A stretch of 9,753 nt of DNA from Candidatus Krumholzibacteriia bacterium (lineage in GTDB: Bacteria; Krumholzibacteriota; Krumholzibacteriia; LZORAL124-64-63). Below, in pieces: positions 1 to 6,849 of this stretch. The position numbers and the translations under genes were made by a program. The stretch is from assembly GCA_016744275.1 (NCBI GenBank), contig JADGEP010000118.1, positions 1 through 9,753 on the forward strand, written 5' to 3'. Each line of letters starts with the position of its first letter. Position 1 is the first letter of the stretch. A model generated the notes under the pieces. The model searched no databases. It was given only the letters and a program-made list of their open reading frames with translations, and had not been told where the DNA came from.

Positions 1-111
1 CCCCGGAACGGGTTCGCACCACACGACCAGAACCGGGCCAGCCCGCATGCTAACTTGCACCCTACACGTCTTCTGCAATCATTGCACCAGACACAATCTC
101 CGAGGCACAAC
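1..111. other. Intergenic stretch downstream of the M48 protease gene
   Basis: No convincing coding region, tRNA or rho-independent terminator is visible here. The only structure I can point to is a perfect 13-bp palindrome at 74-86 (TGCAAT-C-ATTGCA). It lies shortly after the stop codon of the minus-strand protease gene and is not followed by a T-tract on either strand. The window edge cuts this region, so a neighbouring gene may begin outside it. Confidence 0.5.
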
Positions 112-921
112 CTAAGGCTTATAAAACTGCATGGCCTCTGCCATGTTCTCGTTGAGTTCCCGCACACGGGTCGCGTCGGACGGGTGAGTGCTCATGAATT
201 CCGGCGGTTTGCCGCCCCCAACAGCAGCCATGCGTTCCCAGAAAACCGGCGCCTGTCGCGGATCGTAGCCGGCCATGGCCATGAAGATCAGGCCCATGTG
301 GTCCGCTTCGGATTCGTGCTGGCGACTGTAGGGAAGCATCGCGCCGTACTGGGCGCCCACTGCAAATGCCGACATGTACAGGGCCTGGGTTTGTTCCGGC
401 TTGTTCTTGACGGCCTGGCTCAAGGCCATGCCACCCATTTGCAAGGCCATCTGGTGGCTCATGCGCTCGCTGCCGTGTTTGGCGATGGCGTGGGCAATTT
501 CGTGGCCCATGACCACCCCGACACCGGTTTCATCCTGGCACACCGACAGGATGCCCGTATAAAAAGCCACCTTGCCGCCGGGCATGCACCAGGCGTTCAA
601 CTGGTCGGATTCGATGAGGTGGAATTCCCAATCGTAGCCATTCAGGAAACTGGCTTGGCCGCGGTCTGCAAAGTACTTCTCGGCCGCAGCCTGGATGCGG
701 CGGCCGGCCCGTTCAACCATGGCTGTGGCGGCGGCGTCCGTGCTCAGTTGGCTCTCGTTGATGACCTGATCATACTGCTGGAAGCTCATCGAATTCATTT
801 CCCCATCGGAAATGAGATTGAACTGCTTGCGTCCGGTGATGGGCACGGTGGCGCAACCAGCCAGGAACATCAGCAGGAGCAACAGCGAGATGATGGCTGT
901 CGGGCGGTAGCGGCTGGACAT
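112..921 (-). CDS. M48-family zinc metalloprotease lipoprotein
   Basis: Predicted 269-aa membrane-anchored zinc endopeptidase of the M48 family (relatives include E. coli LoiP, YcaL and BepA), which act in cell-envelope protein quality control. The N-terminus is a lipoprotein signal: basic start, Leu-rich stretch at residues 12-20, lipobox L-A-G-C at 20-23, then the ATVPITGRKQ motif typical of the family. The zinc site is HEIAH at 140-144, with the third ligand expected at E203 in the E-S-E-A-D motif (203-207). A family-typical STHPS...R..EL motif lies at 244-256. Length fits small single-domain M48 lipoproteins. I chose the ATG at 921 because a GGGAGGG Shine-Dalgarno stands at 926-932 and the signal peptide starts there; a longer open frame to 1272 would bury the signal. 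Family assignment is secure; the substrate is unknown. Confidence 0.93.
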   Translation of the reverse strand: MSSRYRPTAIISLLLLLMFLAGCATVPITGRKQFNLISDGEMNSMSFQQYDQVINESQLSTDAAATAMVERAGRRIQAAAEKYFADRGQASFLNGYDWEFHLIESDQLNAWCMPGGKVAFYTGILSVCQDETGVGVVMGHEIAHAIAKHGSERMSHQMALQMGGMALSQAVKNKPEQTQALYMSAFAVGAQYGAMLPYSRQHESEADHMGLIFMAMAGYDPRQAPVFWERMAAVGGGKPPEFMSTHPSDATRVRELNENMAEAMQFYKP

Positions 922-925
922 GATT

Positions 926-932
926 CCCTCCC
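926..932 (-). promoter_or_regulatory. Ribosome binding site deciding the M48 protease start
   Basis: On the minus strand this reads GGGAGGG, four bases before the ATG at 921. It contains a strong GGAGG-type core. It supports starting the protease at 921 rather than at the upstream codons of the open frame that extends to 1272. Confidence 0.75.
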
Positions 933-970
933 AGGAACAGGTAGCGATGGCTGTCGATATCAATGGCCAC

Positions 971-999
971 ATTCTAGTGCCCCGCGCGGCGTCTTGCAA
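971..999 (-). promoter_or_regulatory. Candidate sigma70 promoter for the M48 protease gene
   Basis: Read on the minus strand: -35 TTGCAA (999-994), a 17-nt spacer (993-977), then -10 TAGAAT (976-971), which matches TATAAT at five of six positions. Transcription would begin near 964, leaving a leader of about 40 nt before the ATG at 921 and including the strong Shine-Dalgarno. This is a sequence match only; the organism's sigma-factor preferences are unknown. Confidence 0.55.
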
Positions 1000-1022
1000 T
1001 TCCGCGATGCGTGTCCTAACGT
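994..1022 (+). promoter_or_regulatory. Weak candidate promoter for the glycine-rich lipoprotein gene, sharing the -35
   Basis: The same TTGCAA hexamer (994-999) is self-complementary and can be read rightwards. A 17-nt spacer (1000-1016) leads to TAACGT (1017-1022), which matches TATAAT at only three positions. Transcription would start near 1029, about 55 nt before the ATG at 1085. The -10 is poor, so this is tentative, and no good Shine-Dalgarno precedes the 1085 start. Confidence 0.3.
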
Positions 1023-1084
1023 CAGGTCTGTATCCCAGCTGGCGCAAGGGCGTCTTGATCACGAAAATCGCATGAAACACAACC

Positions 1085-2548
1085 ATGGCCATGATCTCAA
1101 AAATACTTGCTGGCACAGCCTTGATCGTTGGCTTGGTGGTTCTCGGAACGGCGGGATGCGGATCCGACGATGCGCCCCTGCAACTTCCTCGGCACGAGCT
1201 TTTCCTGCATGTTTCTCCCAATGGTTCGCCCATGGCTGCTGGCACGGCCGCAGCTCCACTCCTATATGCCAATGGCGCCCTGCGACAGGCCTTTTTGGAA
1301 GGCTACCGCGGTGTGCGTTTTGCCGCCGGCCAGTACGACTACAACCTTCCGTACCTGAGCCTCCAGTTCTATGGCGGGATCGATGTCATCGGTGGGTGCG
1401 ATCCGACAACCTGGGAACATGTGCCTGGCCAATATTCCGAAGTTGTGGCGCGCCGCGGATCGGCGCTGGCACATGGCATCAGCTCAGGCACCCTGATCAA
1501 AGGGATGAGCATCACCGGACCCACTGAAACCAACTACGGGTATTCGTCTTTGGCCCTCTACCTCGAAAGTTGCGGGCCTGAGCTCCGCTTCGAGGACTGC
1601 CGCTTTATAGCCGAAGCAGGGGTGGCGTATGACCAGCCCGGCCGAGATGGGAGCAGTGTTTTACAACCGGCCGCCCCGCAGGCCGGAGATCCGGGATCCT
1701 GCAATGAAAGTGTGCCAGCCCTGGGCGGGCCCAGAGGTGAATTTGGATGCTACGGCGGTGTTGGTGGTGACGGCGGACAGCCCGGCCTGGCGGGACAAGC
1801 TGGAAGGCCCGGTTGCGGGCGATACAGCGAGTTTGGCGGTCTCGGTGGTGAACCCGGGCACGATGGCCAGGACGGGCTCGACGGCAATGAAGGCCGCAGA
1901 GGCATCAATGCCCAGATGCCGGTCGGCTGGGGAATCTTACAAGAGGGCAGGCTGAACTCCCTGCCACGCAGCGCTGGCCAGAATGGTGGCGAAGGCGGTG
2001 GTGGCCATGGCGGCGGCGGCGGTGGTGGATCGCTGACCGGTACCGGCAATGGCGGTGGTGGCGGCGGCACGGGCGGCTACGGAGGGCGCGGCGGCGAAGG
2101 CGGCGATTCCGGCGAACATTCCATTGCAGTCATCAGCGTCAATACCCGTACGGTCTTTGTCCGGTGCACCTTTTGGGCCGGCGCGGGCGGATCCGGCAGC
2201 AACGGCGGTAGTGGTTCTATTGGCGCCCTGGGCACTGCCGGTGCCCCCGGTGGCGACGCCTGTCTGGGTGAAGTGGGGCGCGGTGGAGCCGGAGGCTCTG
2301 GCGGCGATGGTGGCGCTGGTGGTGGCGGCGCCGGCGGGCATGGCGGCCACAGTATCGGCCTGCTGATTCTGGGCACGAACCATCCCCAAACAGACGCAGC
2401 CTGTGTTTTTGCAGCGGGTCCGGCCGGAGTGCCCGGCAACGGAGGCATGCACGCCGACGGCCTCTCCCAGGCGCCAGACGGTTTGCCCGGCGAATCCCTG
2501 AATCGCAAGATCCTTCCCGCAACATCCGATGCTCTGACGATCAAGTGA
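1085..2548 (+). CDS. Predicted lipoprotein with beta-helix-like rungs and glycine-rich (PGRS-like) runs
   Basis: A 487-aa surface or outer-membrane lipoprotein candidate of unknown function. Residues 1-25 form a signal with a plausible lipobox (T-A-G-C, Cys25). Residues 39-75 resemble the opening of right-handed beta-helix proteins (FLHVSPNGS...AGTAAAPL...AL). Residues 97-120 carry the YGGIDVIGGCDP..W...PG motif I associate with myxobacterial beta-helix lipoproteins. Three similar rung-like blocks follow: 154-179, 346-368 and 422-447. Each has the form Ser-Ile/Leu-hydrophobic run, ending in C-x-F-x-A (Cys172, Cys361, Cys440), and each is followed by Gly-rich sequence. The segment 213-273 includes collagen-like G-x-y stretches, while 300-343 and 399-421 are nearly pure Gly. 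The ATG at 1085 is the first in-frame start after a stop at 1073; ATG 1091 is an alternative. It is divergent from the protease. Fold is an inference; function is not recognised. Confidence 0.8.
   Translation: MAMISKILAGTALIVGLVVLGTAGCGSDDAPLQLPRHELFLHVSPNGSPMAAGTAAAPLLYANGALRQAFLEGYRGVRFAAGQYDYNLPYLSLQFYGGIDVIGGCDPTTWEHVPGQYSEVVARRGSALAHGISSGTLIKGMSITGPTETNYGYSSLALYLESCGPELRFEDCRFIAEAGVAYDQPGRDGSSVLQPAAPQAGDPGSCNESVPALGGPRGEFGCYGGVGGDGGQPGLAGQAGRPGCGRYSEFGGLGGEPGHDGQDGLDGNEGRRGINAQMPVGWGILQEGRLNSLPRSAGQNGGEGGGGHGGGGGGGSLTGTGNGGGGGGTGGYGGRGGEGGDSGEHSIAVISVNTRTVFVRCTFWAGAGGSGSNGGSGSIGALGTAGAPGGDACLGEVGRGGAGGSGGDGGAGGGGAGGHGGHSIGLLILGTNHPQTDAACVFAAGPAGVPGNGGMHADGLSQAPDGLPGESLNRKILPATSDALTIK
1982..2113 (+). 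repeat. Glycine-codon low-complexity repeat (residues 300-343)
   Basis: Imperfect GGC/GGT triplet repetition encodes a run that is mostly glycine, with scattered Glu, His, Thr, Tyr, Arg and Asp. It is in frame and part of the lipoprotein at 1085-2548. Such stretches are prone to replication slippage and to assembly error. Confidence 0.8.
2279..2347 (+). repeat. Second glycine-codon low-complexity repeat (residues 399-421)
   Basis: A shorter in-frame run of GGN triplets encodes G-G-x type sequence with Ala, Ser, Asp and His. It leads directly into the third rung-like block of the same lipoprotein. The arrangement of rung then Gly run then rung repeats along the protein. Confidence 0.75.
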
Positions 2549-2686
2549 CCCTGCGGCCAGATTCGGCGGCAAGAATTCTGGTAGCCCGCCTTCTGCCCCC
2601 ACCGTAAACTGTTCCCAGCATTCGTCCCGGCTCTGTCGAACCGCGTCGCGTCGTTTTTCTACCCGCTTCTCAACCAAGGTGCTTCG

Positions 2687-3871
2687 ATGAAGGAATATCT
2701 CCCCTACGGCCGGCAATCCCTCGGCAAAGAAGAATCACGCCGGATGGCCGACGTCCTGGAAACTGACTGGTTGACCCAGGGCCCCAAGGTTGTCGAGTTC
2801 GAAAAGGGACTGAACCAGTTGTGCGACTCGCAGCACGCGGTTGCCGTTTCTCATGGGACCACCGCTCTTTACCTGGCTTGCCGGGCTGCTGGCCTCGGGC
2901 CGGGAGACCGTTTCCTCACCTCACCGATCGCCTTCCTGGCCACCGCCAACGCGGGCTTGCTCTGTGGTGCCGAACCCGTTTTTGCCGACATCGACGCCGA
3001 GGGGTTCAATTTGAACCACAACGAGGTCGCCCGCGTCCTGAACAAAGACAGCCGGATCAAGGTCGTGCTGCCGGTGCATCTGGCCGGCCGCGTTTGCGCC
3101 ATGGACCGCTTGGCTGAATCCTGTGCTGACTCCGGTGCCATCATCATTGAAGACGCCCGACACGCCATCGGCGGCCGTTGGCAAGACCAGGCCGGCACCT
3201 GGCACACCGTGGGCGACGGCGCCTACAGCGCCATGACCTGTTTCAGTTTTCATCCGCTGAAAAATGTGACCACCGGTGAGGGCGGTGCCATCACCACCAA
3301 TGACAACGAGCTGGCCGGTCGCCTGCGCCTGTTGCGCAACCACGGCATCACCCGCGATCCCCAACAGATGCGCGGCAACCACGAGCCTTGGCACTATGAG
3401 ATGCACGAACTTTCGCTGAACGGCCGCCTGACAGATTTCCAAGCGGCCATGGGTCTGGTCCAGATCGAAAAGCTGCCCCGCTTGAAGCGGCGGCGCCAGG
3501 AATTGATCCAGCGCTACGACGAAGCTTTTGCCGAACTCGAAGGCGTCACGCCACAGGCCCGCCCCGATGACGACGATACCAGTTGGTCCCTGATGATCGT
3601 GCGCGCCCGCGGCCGCACCGCCCTGTACGAACACCTGCTGGCTCAGGGCATCCGGACCCAGGTGCACTACGTGCCCATCCACACCCAGCCCTACTATCAA
3701 GACCACTTCGATACGCGGGCTGGCGACTTTCCCGTAGCCGAAAAGTACTACACCCAGGCCTTGTCATTGCCTCTGTTCCCCGACCTGAGCGACGAAGAAC
3801 AGGACCGGGTGATCACCGCGGTGCGCGAGTTCTATCAGGCCGACGAACCCCAGGCCCCGGATTGTGATTAA
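2687..3871 (+). CDS. pseC: PseC-like UDP-sugar 4-aminotransferase (DegT/DnrJ/EryC1/StrS family)
   Basis: A 394-aa PLP-dependent aminotransferase. PseC makes UDP-4-amino-4,6-dideoxy-N-acetyl-beta-L-altrosamine from the 4-keto sugar made by PseB, with glutamate as amino donor, on the way to pseudaminic acid. The sequence matches PseC along its length: YGRQSLGKEE and DWLTQGPKV at the N-terminus, HGTTALYLA at 56-64, TSPIAFLATAN at 78-88, IIEDARHAIG at 153-162 (Asp156 for the pyridine nitrogen), SFHPLKN with Schiff-base Lys192, TTGEGGAI, LLRNHGITRD, and HYVPIHTQPYY at 327-337. Two differences stand out: Arg158 in the EDxxHAIG motif where Ser is usual, and Gly246 where N-Y-R-M-T-D normally has Tyr. 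The start is ATG at 2687 with AAGGTG at 2676-2681; the 138-bp gap upstream (2549-2686) shows no clear promoter or terminator. It overlaps the next gene by 8 bp, implying coupled translation. A related 4-amino sugar is an alternative product. Confidence 0.88.
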   Translation: MKEYLPYGRQSLGKEESRRMADVLETDWLTQGPKVVEFEKGLNQLCDSQHAVAVSHGTTALYLACRAAGLGPGDRFLTSPIAFLATANAGLLCGAEPVFADIDAEGFNLNHNEVARVLNKDSRIKVVLPVHLAGRVCAMDRLAESCADSGAIIIEDARHAIGGRWQDQAGTWHTVGDGAYSAMTCFSFHPLKNVTTGEGGAITTNDNELAGRLRLLRNHGITRDPQQMRGNHEPWHYEMHELSLNGRLTDFQAAMGLVQIEKLPRLKRRRQELIQRYDEAFAELEGVTPQARPDDDDTSWSLMIVRARGRTALYEHLLAQGIRTQVHYVPIHTQPYYQDHFDTRAGDFPVAEKYYTQALSLPLFPDLSDEEQDRVITAVREFYQADEPQAPDCD

Positions 3872-5819
3872 ATACATCGCCGAGATCGCCGACCCCCGGT
3901 GCCGCGATCTCGAACACGCCCGGCAGCTGATCCGCGAGGCGGCCCGGGCCGGATGCGCCGCCGTCAACTTTCCCCTCTTCCGGGTGGAACAGGTTTTTGC
4001 CTCCCAGATTCTCTGGGTCAGCCCAGAGCACCGGCAATGGCGCCAGGCCGAACTGCCTCGCCGCTTCATTGCCCAGCTCAGCCGCTGCGCCCACGAACAC
4101 GGCCTGCAATTTGGAGTCACGCCCTTTGACCTGGAAACCATCAACGCCGTGCAAACCGACGTCGATTTTTTTGCGGTCGACTGCCACGAATTGCCCTGGC
4201 TGGATCTCGTCAACCAGACCGCCGACACGGGCCTGCCCTTGATCCTGGGCACCGCCATGGCCGACGCCGGCGAAGCCTGGGGCGCGGTCGAAACGGCCCT
4301 CGAAGCCGGCTGCACCGATCTGACCCTGTTGCACGGCGTGGCTCACGATCATGTCCCCGAAGAACACTGCAATCTGGCGGCCATCGGCACCTTGCGCGAA
4401 ATGCTGGTGCGCGAGTTTGCGCCTTTGTATCCGGATGTCGAACTCAAGGCCGGATGGGCCGACAACTCGGCCTCGCCCGGCGTGATTGCCCGCGCGGTGA
4501 ATCACTGGGGTTGCGACGCGGTGGGCTTCCATCTGGATCCGGCGGCCGCTGGAGAAGAACCCACCGGCGGGCGCTTTTGGACATCCGACCGCATTGCTGA
4601 AGTCATTGCCGGCGGCTACCTGCCCGTGCGGCGCGACAGCGATGGCACGGGCCGGGTGGCCCCCGGTGAAATCGAAATGGCCGAGCGCACCTGGCGCGCC
4701 GATCCCGGCGATGGCTTGCGGCCGGTCACTGCCGCCCGCAAGACCTGGCCGCAGGATCAACCCGAAGCCAGCCGCCATGGTCCCGATGTCTACCTCGTGC
4801 CAGATGGTCCCGGCCTCAGCCCGGTCAGCCGGTGTGTCGCTGTGGCCGAAAAGTTGCGTGATGACCACAACGCCGACGTCTTGTTCCTGATTCGCGGCAC
4901 GCCCCAGCAAATTCGATTTCTGGACCGGCACGGTTTTGCCTGGCTCCGCTTCGACACCCTCGACTCGGTCGTGGGCCAGATCGTGCATCTGGAAACCTTC
5001 GCCGCCGACGCCACACCTTCGGTTTGCATCCTGGATCTGCCCGAACCAGCCGGCCTCTTGGTCGATGGCTTGAAAGAACACCGCGTGCTGACGGTGGTCA
5101 TGGATGAGCCCGAATGCGTGGGAATGGATCTGGGCCTGGTGCCAGCTGTGGGATGGGAAAACGGCGGCAATCCAGCGGTGGAAGGCGGGGCCCAATACGT
5201 GCTTCTCAGAGACGACGTGAGCGCCTTTCGCCACTGGCAACCCACACCAGCGGCGACGGGTCATTTTCCGCGGGTCGTGGTCTGCTATGGCGCCACCGAC
5301 CCCAACGATCTGACCACCCGCACCCTGGCTTCGTTGCATCAGGTGCTGCGCGACGGCAAGGTGCAGGCGGTGGTCAACCCGGCCGCCGACCACCACGACC
5401 TGGTAAGCCAGATTCTCAATAGCCGCTTCCCCACCTACGAGGTGATCAATACCGGCGATGCGCTGGAATCTGTCCTGGCGACTGCCGACGTGGTGATCAC
5501 CTCGTTGGGCCTCACCGGCCTCGAAGCACTGTGCCTGGGCGTGCCGGTATTGATGCTGGGCAATGGCCCCTCAGACGCCACGCGCATCGCGGCTTTGGCC
5601 CAAACCGGCGCCGTGGTTGACCTGGGCCTGCACGCCGAGGTGAAGGATGCTGAATTGACGGAGAAACTGCGCGGGGTTTTTGCTGACGCCGACGGCCTCT
5701 CCCGGATGCGCTTTCACGCCCGGGAACTGGCCGAAGGTATCATCGATGGTCACGGCGCGGACCGGGCCGCCGACCGCATTCTCAAACTGGTGCGCGATCA
5801 CGACAACCAGCCTCGTTGA
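3864..5819 (+). CDS. Fusion of NeuB/PseI-like TIM barrel and PseG-like domain, catalytic residues largely lost
   Basis: A 651-aa two-domain protein. Residues 3-290 follow the sialic/pseudaminic-acid synthase (NeuB/PseI) barrel: AEI at 6-8, AARAGCAAV..PLF at 26-39, TPFDLE at 86-91, DLTLLH at 152-157, E-x-x-NL at 167-171, GWADNS at 197-202 and GFHLD at 221-225. It ends in a WRADPGDGLRP segment (277-287) and has no SAF/antifreeze-type domain. Residues 308-645 follow PseG (UDP-sugar hydrolase, GT-B-like): GLSPVSRC at 317-324, MDEPE at 413-417, QYVLLRDD at 444-451, VCYGATDPNDL at 473-483, and ADVVITSLGLTGLEALCLGVP at 541-561. By my by-eye alignment several active-site positions are replaced: Asn35 and Ala104 for PEP-binding lysines, Asn201 for a metal-binding His, and Pro320 for the PseG catalytic His. 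The start is GTG at 3864, overlapping the aminotransferase gene by 8 bp; no other in-frame ATG is near. Fold assignment is good, activity is doubtful. It could act as a scaffold or an altered enzyme. Confidence 0.8.
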   Translation: MIKYIAEIADPRCRDLEHARQLIREAARAGCAAVNFPLFRVEQVFASQILWVSPEHRQWRQAELPRRFIAQLSRCAHEHGLQFGVTPFDLETINAVQTDVDFFAVDCHELPWLDLVNQTADTGLPLILGTAMADAGEAWGAVETALEAGCTDLTLLHGVAHDHVPEEHCNLAAIGTLREMLVREFAPLYPDVELKAGWADNSASPGVIARAVNHWGCDAVGFHLDPAAAGEEPTGGRFWTSDRIAEVIAGGYLPVRRDSDGTGRVAPGEIEMAERTWRADPGDGLRPVTAARKTWPQDQPEASRHGPDVYLVPDGPGLSPVSRCVAVAEKLRDDHNADVLFLIRGTPQQIRFLDRHGFAWLRFDTLDSVVGQIVHLETFAADATPSVCILDLPEPAGLLVDGLKEHRVLTVVMDEPECVGMDLGLVPAVGWENGGNPAVEGGAQYVLLRDDVSAFRHWQPTPAATGHFPRVVVCYGATDPNDLTTRTLASLHQVLRDGKVQAVVNPAADHHDLVSQILNSRFPTYEVINTGDALESVLATADVVITSLGLTGLEALCLGVPVLMLGNGPSDATRIAALAQTGAVVDLGLHAEVKDAELTEKLRGVFADADGLSRMRFHARELAEGIIDGHGADRAADRILKLVRDHDNQPR

Positions 5820-5825
5820 GGACCG

Positions 5826-6848
5826 CTATTGCGGCGGCGTGAAAACGAAGGGAGTCTTGAAGGTCACCACGCCGGTTTCGATGGCCGGGAATTTCCAGCC
5901 GTTCATCTGGGCCAGCACACAATCCGAGACGGCAGCCGAACGCAAGGTGTCTTCCACCAGTATCACGTTGCTGACGCGGCCGTCGGGCTCGACGGTCAGG
6001 CTGACGATCATCTTGCCGCGCAGACCGGGGCTCTTTTTCAATTCGTTTTCGTAGCAGAATTGAATGCCCGGTGCGTAGCGACGCACCACTGCCAACAACG
6101 TCTTGTTGCTGCGGATTTCGCCGCCACCGTTGCTGGTGCTGCCACCAGCGGTCACCCCGCCGCCGCTGTTTCCGCTACCTGTTTCCACGTCAGTGATGGC
6201 CGCGATGCTGATGCCTTCACTGGCCACAGCCGAACCTTGAATATCAGCCTGACTGGACACTTCAACATTGTTCACCGCTTCGAGTTGCACACCCGAACGA
6301 CCCGAACGCACCCCGCGCCGCTGACGGCGGTTGGGCTTCTTGCGCGGGTTGTCCTTGGCTGCCGCAGTGGGCAGGGCCTGGCTCAGTTCGCCCAGCACCT
6401 TGTCGAGAGAACCAGACACGGCCGCGAGATTTTCGGTCACTTCAGTCTTTGCCTTTTGGCGACCTTGCCGCCCTTTGTCCGGCGCCACTTCCGGCTTGGC
6501 CTGACGGCGCTCCGGACGCGGCTTGGGTTTCGGTTTGACCACTTCGGCAACCGGCTTGGGCGGTGCGGCCTGGGCAATTTTCTGGGGCGGCGCTTCAAAG
6601 GTGGCGCTGGGCACGGGCGCTTTGACGACAGGCGCGGGTTTCGGTTTTTCCAATATCAAGCGGGCAAAACGTTCAGGCATTTCCTGGATGGTCAATTCCC
6701 GCGGCGGCGGTGTCGGCGCCAATAGGGCGGCGATGATCACAACAAAGCCCACGCCACCAGCAGCCAGCAAGCAGTTGCGCGAAACCCGATCCAGGGTGCC
6801 CCACAACGATTGTTTATAAACCCGAATATCCATGGCGTTGGTGGTCAT
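5826..6848 (-). CDS. TonB-like energy transducer with AgmX/PglI C-terminal domain
   Basis: A 340-aa inner-membrane protein reaching across the periplasm. A short cytoplasmic N-terminus is followed by one transmembrane helix at about residues 26-44. A Pro/Lys/Glu-rich rod follows (about 45-135) with PKPKPRPE-type repeats, then a basic patch near 168-185 and a Gly/Ser linker near 224-243. The C-terminal domain (about 245-338) fits the AgmX/PglI family: ALxxV..Y...IQFCYENEL..PGLRGK, a PDGRVSNV turn, and NGWKFPAIETGVV at the end, with Cys265 and Cys310 possibly paired. In Myxococcus, AgmX and PglI belong to the gliding machinery; homologous domains also occur beside ExbB/ExbD elsewhere. I prefer ATG 6848, just after the upstream stop (TGA-C-ATG), over a TTG at 6863; ATG 6833 is also possible. 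It is the last gene of the operon and converges on the plus-strand fusion gene with a 6-bp gap. Confidence 0.85.
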   Translation of the reverse strand: MTTNAMDIRVYKQSLWGTLDRVSRNCLLAAGGVGFVVIIAALLAPTPPPRELTIQEMPERFARLILEKPKPAPVVKAPVPSATFEAPPQKIAQAAPPKPVAEVVKPKPKPRPERRQAKPEVAPDKGRQGRQKAKTEVTENLAAVSGSLDKVLGELSQALPTAAAKDNPRKKPNRRQRRGVRSGRSGVQLEAVNNVEVSSQADIQGSAVASEGISIAAITDVETGSGNSGGGVTAGGSTSNGGGEIRSNKTLLAVVRRYAPGIQFCYENELKKSPGLRGKMIVSLTVEPDGRVSNVILVEDTLRSAAVSDCVLAQMNGWKFPAIETGVVTFKTPFVFTPPQ

Positions 6849-6849
6849 G

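Noticed and set aside
1..40. Possible tRNA 3' part suggested by GGGTTCGCACC
   Set aside because: The flanking bases do not form a T-stem or an acceptor stem, and no anticodon arm can be placed.
74..86. Perfect 13-bp palindrome TGCAAT-C-ATTGCA as an operator or terminator
   Set aside because: It is single-copy, lies downstream of a stop rather than near a promoter, and the arms allow only a 5-bp stem with a 3-nt loop; chance is a sufficient explanation.
55..1527. Long plus-strand open frame (490 codons) across the protease gene
   Set aside because: It is antisense to the M48 gene and overlaps the glycine-rich lipoprotein; its translation is His/Arg/Ala-rich with no recognisable domain. High GC makes such antisense frames common.
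1937..2716. Minus-strand open frame (259 codons) opposite the glycine-rich gene
   Set aside because: It is Ala/Thr-rich sequence made by reading Gly codons in antisense, with no signal or domain; it is explained by the plus-strand repeats.
3813..5396. Long minus-strand open frame (527 codons) under the fusion gene
   Set aside because: The plus-strand frame has clear NeuB- and PseG-like motifs throughout; the antisense product shows no motif and is a GC-driven shadow.
5817..5840. Bidirectional terminator between the convergent genes
   Set aside because: Only a 4-bp CCGC/GCGG stem with a TATT loop (5823-5834) is present and no T-tract follows on either strand.
5829..6725. Plus-strand open frame (298 codons) opposite the AgmX/PglI-domain gene
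   Set aside because: No domain, His/Arg/Phe-rich composition, and antisense to a protein with a clear transmembrane helix and C-terminal domain.
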